Source: Streptomyces parvulus
Lineage (GTDB): Bacteria > Actinomycetota > Actinomycetes > Streptomycetales > Streptomycetaceae
Length of the DNA: 64,000 bases
Direction: 5' to 3'
NCBI RefSeq assembly: GCF_014648855.1
Contig: NZ_BMRX01000001.1
Coordinates: 434,001 to 498,000, forward strand
Of the stretch, positions 26,751 to 34,871 are shown in pieces. A program made the translations under genes and the position numbers. Every line of letters starts with the position of its first letter. Position 1 is the stretch's first letter. Below the pieces are notes generated by a model. It saw only the letters and a list, made by a program, of their open reading frames with translations. It was not told the DNA's origin and did no database searches.

Positions 26751-27215
26751 CTAGGCGGGCACCGGTGCCTTCAGGGTCTCCACGGCCCGGACCAGTGGAG
26801 CCAGGTCGGGGTTGGCCGCAGCCCCGTCGAGGGCCTCGCGCAGCGCGGCGTCGTTGGAGGGCCTGGCTTCGTCCAGCAGCTTCTGACCGGCCGCGGTGAC
26901 GTTGGTGTAGATGCCGCGCCGGTCGGTCGGGCACAGGTAGCGCTCGAGCAGGCCGCGGTCCTCGAGCCGGGTGACCAGGCGCGTGGTCGCGCTCTGGCTG
27001 AGGACGACGGCGTCGGCCACCTGCTTCATCTGGAGATGCCCGCCCTCGCCCTCGTGCTGCCGGCTGAGCACGTCGAGCAGGGAGTACTCGCGCACGCTCA
27101 GGCCGTGTCCGGCCTGCAGGGCGCGCTCGATGTGGGCCTCGATCCTCCCGTGCAGCAGGGAGAGTGCGCACCAGCCCTGGGAGAGGGCGGTGAGCGCGGG
27201 GTCCGTCGCTGTCAT
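26751..27215 (-). CDS. MarR-family transcriptional regulator
   Basis: 154 residues from ATG 27213-27215 with GGAGG SD six bases upstream; the frame extends into the divergent promoter region, which is rejected. The winged helix (LSVREYSLLDVLSRQ...LQMKQVADAVVLSQSATTRLVTRLEDRGLLERYLCPTDRRGIYTNVTAAGQ) is typical. It is divergent from an MFS transporter, so the transporter is the probable target. No redox cysteine pair is evident. Confidence 0.93.
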   Translation of the reverse strand: MTATDPALTALSQGWCALSLLHGRIEAHIERALQAGHGLSVREYSLLDVLSRQHEGEGGHLQMKQVADAVVLSQSATTRLVTRLEDRGLLERYLCPTDRRGIYTNVTAAGQKLLDEARPSNDAALREALDGAAANPDLAPLVRAVETLKAPVPA

Positions 27216-27263
27216 GTGGTTCCTCCGTCCCGGAGCGGCTGACACCAGGGTAGACCAGAAGCG

Positions 27264-27305
27264 CAATAGACGGCGTTTGCATATAGCCCGCGTCTGCAAC
27301 TATTG
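27264..27305. promoter_or_regulatory. Candidate MarR operator region
   Basis: Two imperfect dyads overlap here: CAATAG (27264-27269) with CTATTG (27300-27305), and TTGCA (27277-27281) with TGCAA (27295-27299). This is the AT-richest part of the divergent marR/MFS spacer. Confidence 0.4.
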
Positions 27306-27355
27306 TGAACGCACGCAAAGCGCTCCTGCAATCGTCTGGGAAGGTGTACCCCTCC

Positions 27356-28570
27356 ATGCCTCTCGCGCTTCTGGCCCTCGCGATCGGGGCCTTCGGTATC
27401 GGAACGACCGAGTTCGTGATCATGGGCTTGCTGCCCGAGGTCGCGAGTGACTACGGGGTCTCCATCCCCACCGCGGGCTTCCTGGTGACGGGATACGCGC
27501 TCGGCGTGATGTTCGGCGCCCCGCTGATGACCGTGCTCGGCACCAAAATCCCGCGCAAGCGGATGCTGATGCTGCTGATGGGCCTGTTCATCGTCGGCAA
27601 CCTGCTCTCCGCCGTCGCCCCCGCCTTCTCCGTCATGCTGATCGGCCGCGTGGTCGCCTCCCTCGCCCACGGCGCCTTCTTCGGCATCGGCTCGGTCGTC
27701 GCGGCCGACCTCGTCGCCCCGCACAAGAAGGCCGGCGCCATCGCGATGATGTTCACCGGCCTCACCGTCGCCAACGTCGTCGGCGTCCCGCTGGGCACCC
27801 TCATCGGGCAGTCCGCCGGCTGGCGCGTGACCTTCGCCGTCGTCGCCGCGCTCGGCGTCGTGGGTCTGGCCGGCGTCGCCAAGCTGGTCCCCGACGTGCC
27901 CAAGCCCGAGGGTGTGCGGCTGCGGCACGAACTCGCCGCGTTCACCAACGTCCAGGTCCTGCTGGCGATGGCCATGACCGTCCTCGGCTTCGGCGGCGTC
28001 TTCGCGGCCATCACCTACATCGCGCCGATGATGACCCACGTCGCGGGCTTCGCGGACGGCTCCGTCACCTGGCTCCTGGTCCTCTTCGGCCTCGGCATGG
28101 TCGGCGGCAACCTCGTCGGCGGGAAGTTCGCCGACCGCGCCCTGATGCCGATGCTGTACATCTCGCTGGGCGCTCTGGCCGTCGTACTGGCCCTGTTCAC
28201 CCTCACCGCGCACGACAAGATCGCTTCCGCCGTGACCGTCTTCCTCATCGGCGCCCTGGGCTTCGCCACCGTGCCGCCGCTGCAGAAGCGGGTGCTGGAC
28301 CACGCGCACGGCGCCCCGACGCTGGCCTCCGCCGTGAACATCGGCGCCTTCAACCTCGGCAACGCGCTGTCCGCCTGGCTCGGCGGCGTCGTCATCGCCG
28401 CCGGCCTCGGCTACACCGCTCCGAACTGGGTCGGAGCCGTACTCGCCGCCGCCGCCCTGCTCCTCGCCGTCCTCTCCTCCGCTCTCGAACGGCGGCAGTC
28501 CGCCGCCCCGGCCGCGGACGAGGCGGTCCCCGCGGCCGCGGAGCGGGGAGCCGCGGCAGTCCACCACTGA
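27356..28570 (+). CDS. MFS efflux transporter (AraJ/CmlR-like DHA1 family)
   Basis: 404 residues with twelve hydrophobic segments. FGIGTTEFVIMGLLPEVA in TM1 and the TM2-3 loop GTKIPRKRMLM are typical of the DHA1 arabinose-efflux/chloramphenicol-resistance branch. I prefer the ATG at 27356; the in-frame GTG at 27305 lies inside the presumed operator. Probably controlled by the divergent MarR protein. The following gene on the same strand encodes a small GlcG/HbpS-type protein. Confidence 0.88.
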   Translation: MPLALLALAIGAFGIGTTEFVIMGLLPEVASDYGVSIPTAGFLVTGYALGVMFGAPLMTVLGTKIPRKRMLMLLMGLFIVGNLLSAVAPAFSVMLIGRVVASLAHGAFFGIGSVVAADLVAPHKKAGAIAMMFTGLTVANVVGVPLGTLIGQSAGWRVTFAVVAALGVVGLAGVAKLVPDVPKPEGVRLRHELAAFTNVQVLLAMAMTVLGFGGVFAAITYIAPMMTHVAGFADGSVTWLLVLFGLGMVGGNLVGGKFADRALMPMLYISLGALAVVLALFTLTAHDKIASAVTVFLIGALGFATVPPLQKRVLDHAHGAPTLASAVNIGAFNLGNALSAWLGGVVIAAGLGYTAPNWVGAVLAAAALLLAVLSSALERRQSAAPAADEAVPAAAERGAAAVHH

Positions 28571-28699
28571 CCATCCCGGGCGCGGGTCCGGCACCGTCCT
28601 CGCACCCGCGCCCCACCCCGCCCGGCGTCCACCCGAGCACCGCTCCGGCGCCGAGTCGCACCACCACCGCCCCACCGGGCACCGATCAAGGAGAACCCC

Positions 28700-29119
28700 A
28701 TGAGCACCACCGCTGTCGCCCCGCTGACCATCCAGGACGCCGAGGCCCTCGTCACCGCCGCCCACCGCGCCGCCGAGGCCGCCGGAGTCACGGTCAGCGT
28801 CACCGTCCTGGACGCGGGCGGCCACCTGCTCGCCTTCCGCCGCGACGACCGTGCCGTCCTGATCTCCGGCGAGACCAGCACGCGCAAGGCCTACACCGCG
28901 CTCCAGCTGGACGCCCCCACCGCCGACCTCGTCGACGCGGTGCAGCCCGGAGGCCTTTTCCACACCCTCCCGACGGCGCTCGACCGGCCCCTGCTGTTCA
29001 TCGCGGGAGGCGTGCCCGTGCACCGGGACGGCCGGCTGATCGGCGCGATCGGAGTGGGCGGCGGCGCGCCCGAGCAGGACCACGGCTTCGCCTCGGCCGC
29101 CGTCACGGCGCTCTCCTGA
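28700..29119 (+). CDS. GlcG/HbpS-family small heme-binding-like protein
   Basis: 139 residues covering a full GlcG/HbpS domain: LTIQDAEALVTAAHRAAEAAGVTVSVTVLDAGGHLLAFRRDDRAVLIS, then GGVPVHRDGRLIGAIGVGGGAPEQDHGFA. In Streptomyces, HbpS is an extracellular heme-binding partner of a sensor kinase, but this copy has no signal peptide and stays in the cytoplasm. The SD AAGGAG is seven bases before the ATG. It lies 129 bases after the MFS gene. Heme binding is inferred from family only. Confidence 0.85.
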   Translation: MSTTAVAPLTIQDAEALVTAAHRAAEAAGVTVSVTVLDAGGHLLAFRRDDRAVLISGETSTRKAYTALQLDAPTADLVDAVQPGGLFHTLPTALDRPLLFIAGGVPVHRDGRLIGAIGVGGGAPEQDHGFASAAVTALS

Positions 29120-29178
29120 CGGCCCTCGCCTGACGACAGGCGGTCACGGACGCCCGCCCTCGGCCGTCAACGGCCCCG

Positions 29179-29226
29179 TACGCACGATGCCGGTCCCCGG
29201 GTCTCCGGGAACCGGCATCGTGCGTA
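29179..29226. terminator. Long bidirectional terminator hairpin
   Basis: Outer 16-bp arms 29179-29194 and 29211-29226 are perfect; the inner bases extend the stem by another six pairs with one mismatch around GTCT. It separates convergent genes. Confidence 0.85.
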
Positions 29227-29248
29227 TGCGCGGTCGGCGCGCCGCGGC

Positions 29249-30115
29249 TCAGCCCGCCGCCACCGTCACCGGTGCGAACCGGCGGTTCCAGTCCCCGGGC
29301 AGGTCGGTGATGCCGTACGTCATGACGGCGTTCGGCGCGATCACCGCGAGACCCCGCTCCTGGACCCAGGCCAGCAACTCCTCGTGCCGTGCGTCGATGT
29401 CCGTGCGCAGCGGCCGGTCGGTGCGGGCGGCCAGGGACGCGATCAGCGCCTTGGCGGTCTCGGTGTCCCGGGCGATGAGCGGGCCCACCACGTGGGTGTC
29501 CATGTTCGGCCAGGCCGCGGCGTACCCGATGATCCGGCCGCCGCCCTCGGCCACGCGCAGCTGGTCCGCGAAGGCGGGCAGCCTCGTGACGATGTGGGTG
29601 CGGTCGGCGCCGAACACCTCCTCGTCCAGCCGGACGATCGCGGTGAGGTCCTCGGCGGTGGCCGCCCGCGTGGCGATGCCGGACCCGGATCCGGCCGGTG
29701 CGAAACGGCCGCGGACCATCAGAGCCCGGCCGGTGACCTTGAAGCCCAGCTCCTCGTAGAGCGGCCGGCCGAAGGGGGTCGCGTGCAGGGTCAGCGGGGT
29801 GGTGCCCAGCGCGGCGACGACGTGCCGCATCAGCCTGCGTCCGATGCCCCGGCGGGCGTGCCGCTCGGCGACCAGCACCATGCCGATGGCGGCCAGCGAG
29901 GGCTGTTCGTGCGGGCCGTACTCGGTGACCGTGCAGGCGGCGACGAGACCGCCGCCCGGGTCGTCGATGCCGTACCCCTTTCCGGCGGTGAGGAGGAACC
30001 CCCATTTGTGCTCCTCGCGCGGCCACCCCCGGTCCTCGGACAGGTCGGCGCAGGCGGTGAGATCGCGGAGCGTCAGACGGCGGATCGGTGCGGAGGCGGG
30101 CGAAGGTGTCGGCAC
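29249..30115 (-). CDS. Tandem GNAT-domain acetyltransferase
   Basis: 288 residues from a GTG. The first GNAT domain covers about 10-130, with the acetyl-CoA motif VAERHARRGIGRRLMRHVV and the GFKVTG end. A second, degenerate GNAT-like half (IATRAATAEDLTAIVRLDEEVFGADR...) runs to the C terminus, without a clear RxxGxG loop. The substrate is unknown. No strong SD is visible before the GTG, so the start is less certain. Single-gene unit next to a Nudix gene. Confidence 0.83.
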   Translation of the reverse strand: MPTPSPASAPIRRLTLRDLTACADLSEDRGWPREEHKWGFLLTAGKGYGIDDPGGGLVAACTVTEYGPHEQPSLAAIGMVLVAERHARRGIGRRLMRHVVAALGTTPLTLHATPFGRPLYEELGFKVTGRALMVRGRFAPAGSGSGIATRAATAEDLTAIVRLDEEVFGADRTHIVTRLPAFADQLRVAEGGGRIIGYAAAWPNMDTHVVGPLIARDTETAKALIASLAARTDRPLRTDIDARHEELLAWVQERGLAVIAPNAVMTYGITDLPGDWNRRFAPVTVAAG

Positions 30116-30200
30116 GCAGGTCAGGCTGTCCGACGGGGGGCGTCCGCGTCCACCCGTTTCCGAGGAACGGGCAGGCTTTTGGCCACGTCCGCGGCGCCGC

Positions 30201-30683
30201 TCAGCCGAGGTCGGGGGCGTGCAGGGCCCGCACCCCTTCGATGTTGCCGTCCAGGTAATGCCGGAGCGACAGCGGGACCAGGTGGACGGAGGCGATCCCG
30301 ACCCGGGTGAACGGCACCCGGACGATCTCGTACTCGCCGGCGGGCTCGGCGACCTCGGGGCCGTGCCGCAGGGCGGGGTCCATGGAACCGAGACGGCAGA
30401 CGAAGAAGTGCTGCACCTTCACACCCGTCGCGCCGCCGTCCTCGCCGATGTGCTCGACGGTGTCCACGAAGCAGGGGACGACATCGGTGATCTTCGCGCC
30501 GAGTTCCTCGTACACCTCGCGGTGCAAGGCGTCCACCACGGTGGCGTCCTCGGGTTCGACCCCGCCGCCGGGCGTGACCCAGTAGGGATCGACGCCGGGC
30601 TTGGTGCGCTTGATCAGGATCAGGTGCTCGCGGTCCAGGAGAACGGCGCGAGCGGTGCGCTTGACCACGGGTCGGACGGTCAT
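30201..30683 (-). CDS. Nudix hydrolase
   Basis: 160 residues from ATG 30681-30683. The Nudix box is GGGVEPEDATVVDALHREVYEELG, with REVYEE intact and one extra residue in the loop compared with the classical spacing. The family cleaves nucleoside diphosphates linked to another moiety, using Mg2+ bound by these glutamates; the specific substrate cannot be read. No SD precedes the ATG. A one-mismatch parS lies 21 bases upstream of the start codon. Confidence 0.88.
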   Translation of the reverse strand: MTVRPVVKRTARAVLLDREHLILIKRTKPGVDPYWVTPGGGVEPEDATVVDALHREVYEELGAKITDVVPCFVDTVEHIGEDGGATGVKVQHFFVCRLGSMDPALRHGPEVAEPAGEYEIVRVPFTRVGIASVHLVPLSLRHYLDGNIEGVRALHAPDLG

Positions 30684-30704
30684 GGGAGAAATGTGGCCCG
30701 GTTG

Positions 30705-30718
30705 GTTCCACGTGAAAC
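30705..30718. promoter_or_regulatory. parS: parS-like site, one mismatch
   Basis: GTTCCACGTGAAAC differs from the consensus only by C for T at position 4. It lies between the Nudix start and the LysR stop. Confidence 0.6.
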
Positions 30719-30754
30719 ATGTCCACGCGCCCGCGGATCGCGCGCCCGGCGGGC

Positions 30755-31660
30755 TCAGTTCCAGTCGACGGCCGCGCGCAGCAGCCACTCGTGCGCCCGG
30801 GCGATGTGCGGCAGCGCCAGTGTGCCGGTCCGCACCACCAGGAAGTACGTCCGCAGCGGCGGTACCGCCGGATCGTGCAGCGCGACCACGTCGCCGCGGG
30901 CCAGAGCCGGCGCGCACAGATAGCGGGGCAGTACGGCGAGGCCCGCGCCGGCGACCGCGCAGGCGAGAACGGCGCGCAGGTCGGGCGCGACGACCGTGCC
31001 GGGAGCGGCCGGGCGGCCGTCGAAGACGGAGGCCCAGTAGCGGGCCACGAAGGGCAGCGACTCGTGCACCTCGACCACGGGCACGCCCTCCAGCGCGGAC
31101 GCGTCGGTGCTGCGGGGCTTCTCGGCGCCCGCCCGGCGCGCCCAGTCCGGCGCCGCGACCAGGACATGCTCCTCGTCGCAGAGCGCGGTCGCCGTGAGCA
31201 GGGCGCCCCGGGGCCGCGTCGTGGTGATGGCCAGATCATGGTGCCCGGCGGCGAGCCCCTCCAGAGCCGCCTCGGCGTTCCCGAACGAGGCGCGCAGCGC
31301 GAAGGCCTGCCCGTCCTCGCCGGTGAGCTCGGTGAGCGCGGGCAGCGCCCGCTCCGCGGTGAACTCCGGCGGCCCGGCCAGGTGCAGGGTGCGCAGGGAC
31401 GAGTCGTCCTCCAGACCCGTCTCCGCGATCTCCACGAGGGCGTCGAGATGAGGGGCGGCCTTGTGCGCGAGTTCGTCGCCGATGGTCGTCGGGGTCACGC
31501 CGCGGGCCTGCCGCAGGAACAGCGGGCGGCCGAGCTGGCGCTCCAACGTGCGGATCTGCGAGGTGACGGCGGGCTGGGAGAGCCCGAGCAGCGCTGCCGC
31601 GCGCGTGAAGGAACCGGCCCGGTGCACGGTGACGAAGGTGCGCAGCAAGGCCAGATCCAC
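30755..31660 (-). CDS. LysR-family transcriptional regulator
   Basis: 301 residues from GTG 31658-31660 with GAGGGG SD upstream. The HTH is VDLALLRTFVTVHRAGSFTRAAALLGLSQPAVTSQIRTLERQLGRPLFLR; the remainder is a two-lobed LysR effector domain. The AT-rich stretch around 31705-31735 (TATAAATATGTCG) probably contains its own promoter and binding site. The gene upstream on the same strand is a PLP enzyme separated by a terminator. Effector unknown. Confidence 0.9.
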   Translation of the reverse strand: MDLALLRTFVTVHRAGSFTRAAALLGLSQPAVTSQIRTLERQLGRPLFLRQARGVTPTTIGDELAHKAAPHLDALVEIAETGLEDDSSLRTLHLAGPPEFTAERALPALTELTGEDGQAFALRASFGNAEAALEGLAAGHHDLAITTTRPRGALLTATALCDEEHVLVAAPDWARRAGAEKPRSTDASALEGVPVVEVHESLPFVARYWASVFDGRPAAPGTVVAPDLRAVLACAVAGAGLAVLPRYLCAPALARGDVVALHDPAVPPLRTYFLVVRTGTLALPHIARAHEWLLRAAVDWN

Positions 31661-31803
31661 GTGATGCCCCCTCGTCGGTCCGTCTCCAGCCCCCGGCGCG
31701 CCCAACTATAAATATGTCGATAGGTCGCTGTCGCTACTGTGATTGGACACTGACACACAGTCAACTAGCCTTGGTCGCGCGGTTCTTCGCGCGCGGAACC
31801 GGA

Positions 31804-31842
31804 GGACGGTCCGAGCCACGAGGGGGGAGGCTCGGACCGTCC
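31804..31842 (-). terminator. Terminator after the PLP-enzyme operon
   Basis: Perfect 14-bp arms 31804-31817 and 31829-31842 with an 11-base G-rich loop, 15 bases past the stop of the PLP enzyme gene. Confidence 0.8.
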
Positions 31843-31856
31843 GTCGTACGGCGCGG

Positions 31857-33035
31857 TCAGTCCGCCGTCTCGTCCAGGGCGCGCAGCAGATCGGCCACCA
31901 GGTCCTCGGGGTCCTCCGCGCCGACCGAGAGCCGCACGAAGCCCTCCGGCACCGCGTCGCCGCCCCAGCGTCCGCGCCGCTCGGCCGTGGATCGCACCCC
32001 GCCGAAGCTGGTCGCGCCCTCCACGAGCCGCAGGGCGTCGAGGAAGCGGTCCGCACGCGCGCGGTCGGCCAGCGTGAAGGAGACGACGCATCCGTAGCGC
32101 AGCATCTGCCGCGAGGCGATCTTGTGCGAGGGGTCGTCGGGCAGCCCCGGGTACCGCAGGCCGGACACCTCGGGGCGGGCCCGGAGGGCTTCGGCGACCT
32201 TGAGCGCGGTCGCGTTCTGCCGGTCGACCCGCAGCTGCAGGGTGGCGATCGAACGGTGCGCCAGCCAGGCCTCCATCGGGCCGGGGATCGCGCCGACGAT
32301 CTTGCGCCAGCGGCGTACGGCGGCCATCGCCTCGGCGTCGCGGCCGGCCACGTACCCCAGGAGGACGTCTCCGTGGCCCGTGAGCTGCTTGGTGCCGCTG
32401 GCGACGGAGAAGTCGGCCCCCAGCTCCAGCGGGCGCTGTCCCAGCGGTGTGGCCAGGGTGTTGTCGACGGCGACCAGGGCGCCGCGCGCGTGGGCCGCCT
32501 CCGCGAGCCGTCGTACGTCGCACACGTCGAGGCCGGGGTTGGAGGGCGTCTCGATCCACAGCAGCCTCGCCCCGTCCAGGACGTCGAGCTGGGCGTCCCC
32601 TCCGGTCGGCGCGGTGCGCACCTCGATGCCGTACGCCTCCAGCTGGGCGCGGACCAGGGGCAGCACCTGGTAGCCGTCCTCGGGCAGGACCGCCACGTCC
32701 CCGGCGCGCAGCTGGGAGAAGAGCACCGACGAGATCGCGGCCATGCCGGACGCGAACACCAGGGTCTCGACGCCGTCCCGCCCCGGCGACTCCAGCTCGC
32801 CGATGGCCCGCTCCAGGTGCGTCCAGGTCGGGTTCTCGTCGCGGCCGTACGTGTACGGTCCGGTCGGCTCGCCGGGCAGGTGGAAGTGGGCGGCGAACAC
32901 CGGACCGGGCAGGGTCGGTTCGTGCTTGACGGGCTCGGGCAGCCCGGCCCGCACCGCGCGCGTGCCGTCACCGGTGCGGTGGGGCGCCCCCGGGCCGTGC
33001 CCGCCGGGACCGTCGTTCGTAGCGGGGTCACTCAT
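31857..33035 (-). CDS. Cys/Met-metabolism PLP enzyme (cystathionine gamma-lyase/synthase family)
   Basis: 392 residues. Family landmarks are YTYGRDENPTWTHLERAIGELE, FASGMAAISSVLF, LLWIETPSNPGLDVCDV, DNTLATPLGQRPLELGADFSVASGTKQLTGHGD (PLP lysine near residue 215) and the SFGGVRST substrate loop. The family eliminates or exchanges thioether bonds of cystathionine, homocysteine or methionine; gamma-lyase activity is the usual call but synthase cannot be excluded. Its ATG overlaps the TGA of the phosphatase gene (ATGA), so translation is coupled. Confidence 0.88.
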   Translation of the reverse strand: MSDPATNDGPGGHGPGAPHRTGDGTRAVRAGLPEPVKHEPTLPGPVFAAHFHLPGEPTGPYTYGRDENPTWTHLERAIGELESPGRDGVETLVFASGMAAISSVLFSQLRAGDVAVLPEDGYQVLPLVRAQLEAYGIEVRTAPTGGDAQLDVLDGARLLWIETPSNPGLDVCDVRRLAEAAHARGALVAVDNTLATPLGQRPLELGADFSVASGTKQLTGHGDVLLGYVAGRDAEAMAAVRRWRKIVGAIPGPMEAWLAHRSIATLQLRVDRQNATALKVAEALRARPEVSGLRYPGLPDDPSHKIASRQMLRYGCVVSFTLADRARADRFLDALRLVEGATSFGGVRSTAERRGRWGGDAVPEGFVRLSVGAEDPEDLVADLLRALDETAD

Positions 33036-33526
33036 GCCGCCCGTCCTTCCACTTGCTCGCGTACCGCGGCGAGCAGTCCGCCGCTCGCCGCCTCCACCAT
33101 CTCAAGGCACTCCTCGAAGCCGTCCACGCCCCCGTAGTACGGATCCGGCACGTCCAGGTCCCCGGCGTCGGCGGCGGGGTCGTAGGACCGCAGCAGGCGC
33201 ACCTTGGCCGCGTCCTCCTCCGTGGGCGCGAGCCGCCGCAGGGCCCGCAGATGGCCGGCGTCGAGGGCGATCACGAGGTCGAGGCGCGAGAACCAGGCCT
33301 GCTGGAACTGGCGGGCGGTGTGGCGCAGCTCGTACCCGTGTCCGGCCAGGACGTCCAGGGTGCGCGGGTCGGCGCCCTCGCCCTCGTGCCAGCCACCGGT
33401 GCCGGCGCTGTCGGCCACCACCACGTCGACCAGCCCGGCGTCCGCCACGCGCGCGTGGAAGACGGCCTCGGCCATCGGGGAACGGCAGATGTTGCCCGTG
33501 CACACGAAGCAGACGCGGTAGGTCAT
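33032..33526 (-). CDS. Low-molecular-weight protein tyrosine phosphatase
   Basis: 164 residues. The P-loop VCFVCTGNICRSPMAE is a perfect CX5R signature near the N terminus, and the general acid is in VPDPYYGG near residue 130. Homologue of S. coelicolor PtpA-type phosphatases, which dephosphorylate phosphotyrosine proteins in the cytoplasm. Start ATG 33524-33526 overlaps the stop of the upstream membrane protein gene, and its own stop overlaps the next start: three genes in a tightly coupled operon. Confidence 0.92.
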   Translation of the reverse strand: MTYRVCFVCTGNICRSPMAEAVFHARVADAGLVDVVVADSAGTGGWHEGEGADPRTLDVLAGHGYELRHTARQFQQAWFSRLDLVIALDAGHLRALRRLAPTEEDAAKVRLLRSYDPAADAGDLDVPDPYYGGVDGFEECLEMVEAASGGLLAAVREQVEGRAA

Positions 33527-33909
33527 CGCGCCCGGTCCCCGTCGGGCAGGAACGCGTTGAGGGCCCAGGAGACGATCGAGATGATCAGGCCGCCCAGGAC
33601 GGCGGTCCAGAAGCCCTCGACGTGGAAGCTCACGTCGAGCTTGTCGGCCACCCACGAGGTGAGCAGCAGCATGAGCGCGTTGACCACTAGCGTGAACAGG
33701 CCGAGCGTCAGGATGAACAGGGGGAAGGTGAGGACCTGCACGATCGGCTTCACCAGCATGTTCACCAGGCCGAAGACCAGCGCGACCACGATCAGCGTGA
33801 CGGCCTTCTCACCGGTGCTGCCCCCAGTCAGGGTGATCTTGTCGAGCAGCCACACGGCCACCGCGAGGGCACCCGCGTTGGCGATCGTCTTGACTAGGAA
33901 ATTCATCAT
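33523..33909 (-). CDS. Small 4-TM membrane protein of the phage holin-like family
   Basis: About 128 residues with four hydrophobic helices and the signature FGLVNMLVKPIVQVLTFPLFILTLGLFTLVVNALMLLL...GFWTAVLGGLIISIVSWALNAFLPDG. Databases call this the phage holin family 4 superfamily, but the chromosomal copies are not phage genes. Two adjacent ATGs (33907-33909 and 33904-33906) are possible and no SD is visible, so the mRNA may be leaderless. First gene of the operon with the tyrosine phosphatase and PLP enzyme. Confidence 0.88.
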   Translation of the reverse strand: MMNFLVKTIANAGALAVAVWLLDKITLTGGSTGEKAVTLIVVALVFGLVNMLVKPIVQVLTFPLFILTLGLFTLVVNALMLLLTSWVADKLDVSFHVEGFWTAVLGGLIISIVSWALNAFLPDGDRAR

Positions 33910-33968
33910 GTGTCTGATCGTGGCAGACGCGATCGGGAACGAACGGCGAGGCAGGGGCGGACGAGGCG

Positions 33969-34286
33969 ATGAAGGCATTCCGGCTGGACGAACTGGAGGC
34001 GGAGCGCGCCGCCAACGACGGTGCCTACCTGCAGTTCCTGCGCGAGCGGAACATGTCGGTCGGCCTGTACGCCCTGGACGCGGGGGCGTCCGATCCGCAG
34101 AACCCGCACGCGCAGGACGAGGTCTACTTCGTGGTGAGCGGCCGCGCCGCGATCACCGTGGGCATGGAGACCACCCAGGTCGCCCGCGGCAGCGTGGTCT
34201 ACGTCCCGGCCGGCGTCGCCCACAAGTTCCACCACATCAGCGAGGACCTGCGGGTCCTCGTGGTGTTCTCTCCGCCCGAGAGCTGA
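33969..34286 (+). CDS. Cupin-domain protein
   Basis: 105 residues making a single cupin beta-barrel. The first cupin motif is degenerate (PHAQDEVYFVVSGRAAITVG) with the usual glutamate, and the second is VYVPAGVAHKFHHI, which keeps the metal-binding histidine. Could be a small metal-dependent enzyme or sugar-binding protein; function not assignable. It is divergent from the holin-like gene by 59 bases. Confidence 0.88.
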   Translation: MKAFRLDELEAERAANDGAYLQFLRERNMSVGLYALDAGASDPQNPHAQDEVYFVVSGRAAITVGMETTQVARGSVVYVPAGVAHKFHHISEDLRVLVVFSPPES

Positions 34287-34405
34287 GTCCCGGCCCGGGG
34301 TTCCCTAGGGGAACGCTCAGGGGGAGACAAGGGGTCCGTGCGTCCTGCCGGGGCCTTCGCGGCCCTAGCATCGGGTGCAGGACATTCAGAGGATTCCCGG
34401 CGGAA

Positions 34406-34430
34406 GACCGCGCCCCCGAAGGGCGCGGTC
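34406..34430 (+). promoter_or_regulatory. Leader hairpin before the DUF5326-type gene
   Basis: Arms 34406-34415 and 34421-34430 are perfect 10-bp complements around CCGAA. A possible -10 box TAGCAT lies at about 34367-34372, which would place the hairpin inside the 5' leader 33 bases before the ATG. It could equally terminate the cupin transcript. Confidence 0.5.
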
Positions 34431-34462
34431 CCCGAACGGGTCGAAGGGTGAGGACCAGGACG

Positions 34463-34675
34463 ATGCGAGAGATCTTCACGGGACTGCCGTGGTGGGTGAA
34501 GTGGATCGCGGTGCCCGTCATCGCCCTGGTCGTGTTCGGCGGACTGATCGCCAGCGTGGTCGGATTCGTGATCGGACTGCTGTTCAAGCTGCTCGTCTTC
34601 GTCGCACTCGTCGGCGGGCTGATCTACGTGGTCCGCAAGTTCATGTCGAACTCCTCCTCGCGCGGCGACTGGTGA
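34463..34675 (+). CDS. Small membrane protein, DUF5326-type
   Basis: 70 residues: MREIFTGLPWWVKWIAVPVI, two hydrophobic helices (about 13-36 and 38-57), then the basic, serine-rich tail RKFMSNSSSRGDW. A conserved Streptomyces protein of unknown role that stands close to ssgR/ssgA. It is hidden in a long open frame that runs through the upstream genes; the real start is the ATG at 34463 with an AGGA upstream. Confidence 0.83.
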   Translation: MREIFTGLPWWVKWIAVPVIALVVFGGLIASVVGFVIGLLFKLLVFVALVGGLIYVVRKFMSNSSSRGDW

Positions 34676-34871
34676 GGGCCGCGGGACACGGGTGGGGGTA
34701 AGCGGGGCCGCGGGTTCCCTCGCGCGGGGGAAGTTTCCCGCAGGGGCCGTCGGCGGGCGGTGACCGGCGATTAGAGTCCGGAACTCCAAGCGGGGGCGAC
34801 CTCGCGAACGGCGCACACCCCCACCCGTGTTCCCCGCACGGACGGCCTCCTCGCGTTCCCGGGAGTGACCC

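Noticed and set aside
33523..33909. Prophage remnant, because of the phage holin family name
   Set aside because: No other phage gene, attachment site or composition shift nearby; this membrane family is widespread on bacterial chromosomes.
33053..34675. A 540-residue plus-strand protein
   Set aside because: It is antisense to the phosphatase and holin-like genes for most of its length. Only the last 70 codons (34463-34675) look like a real protein.
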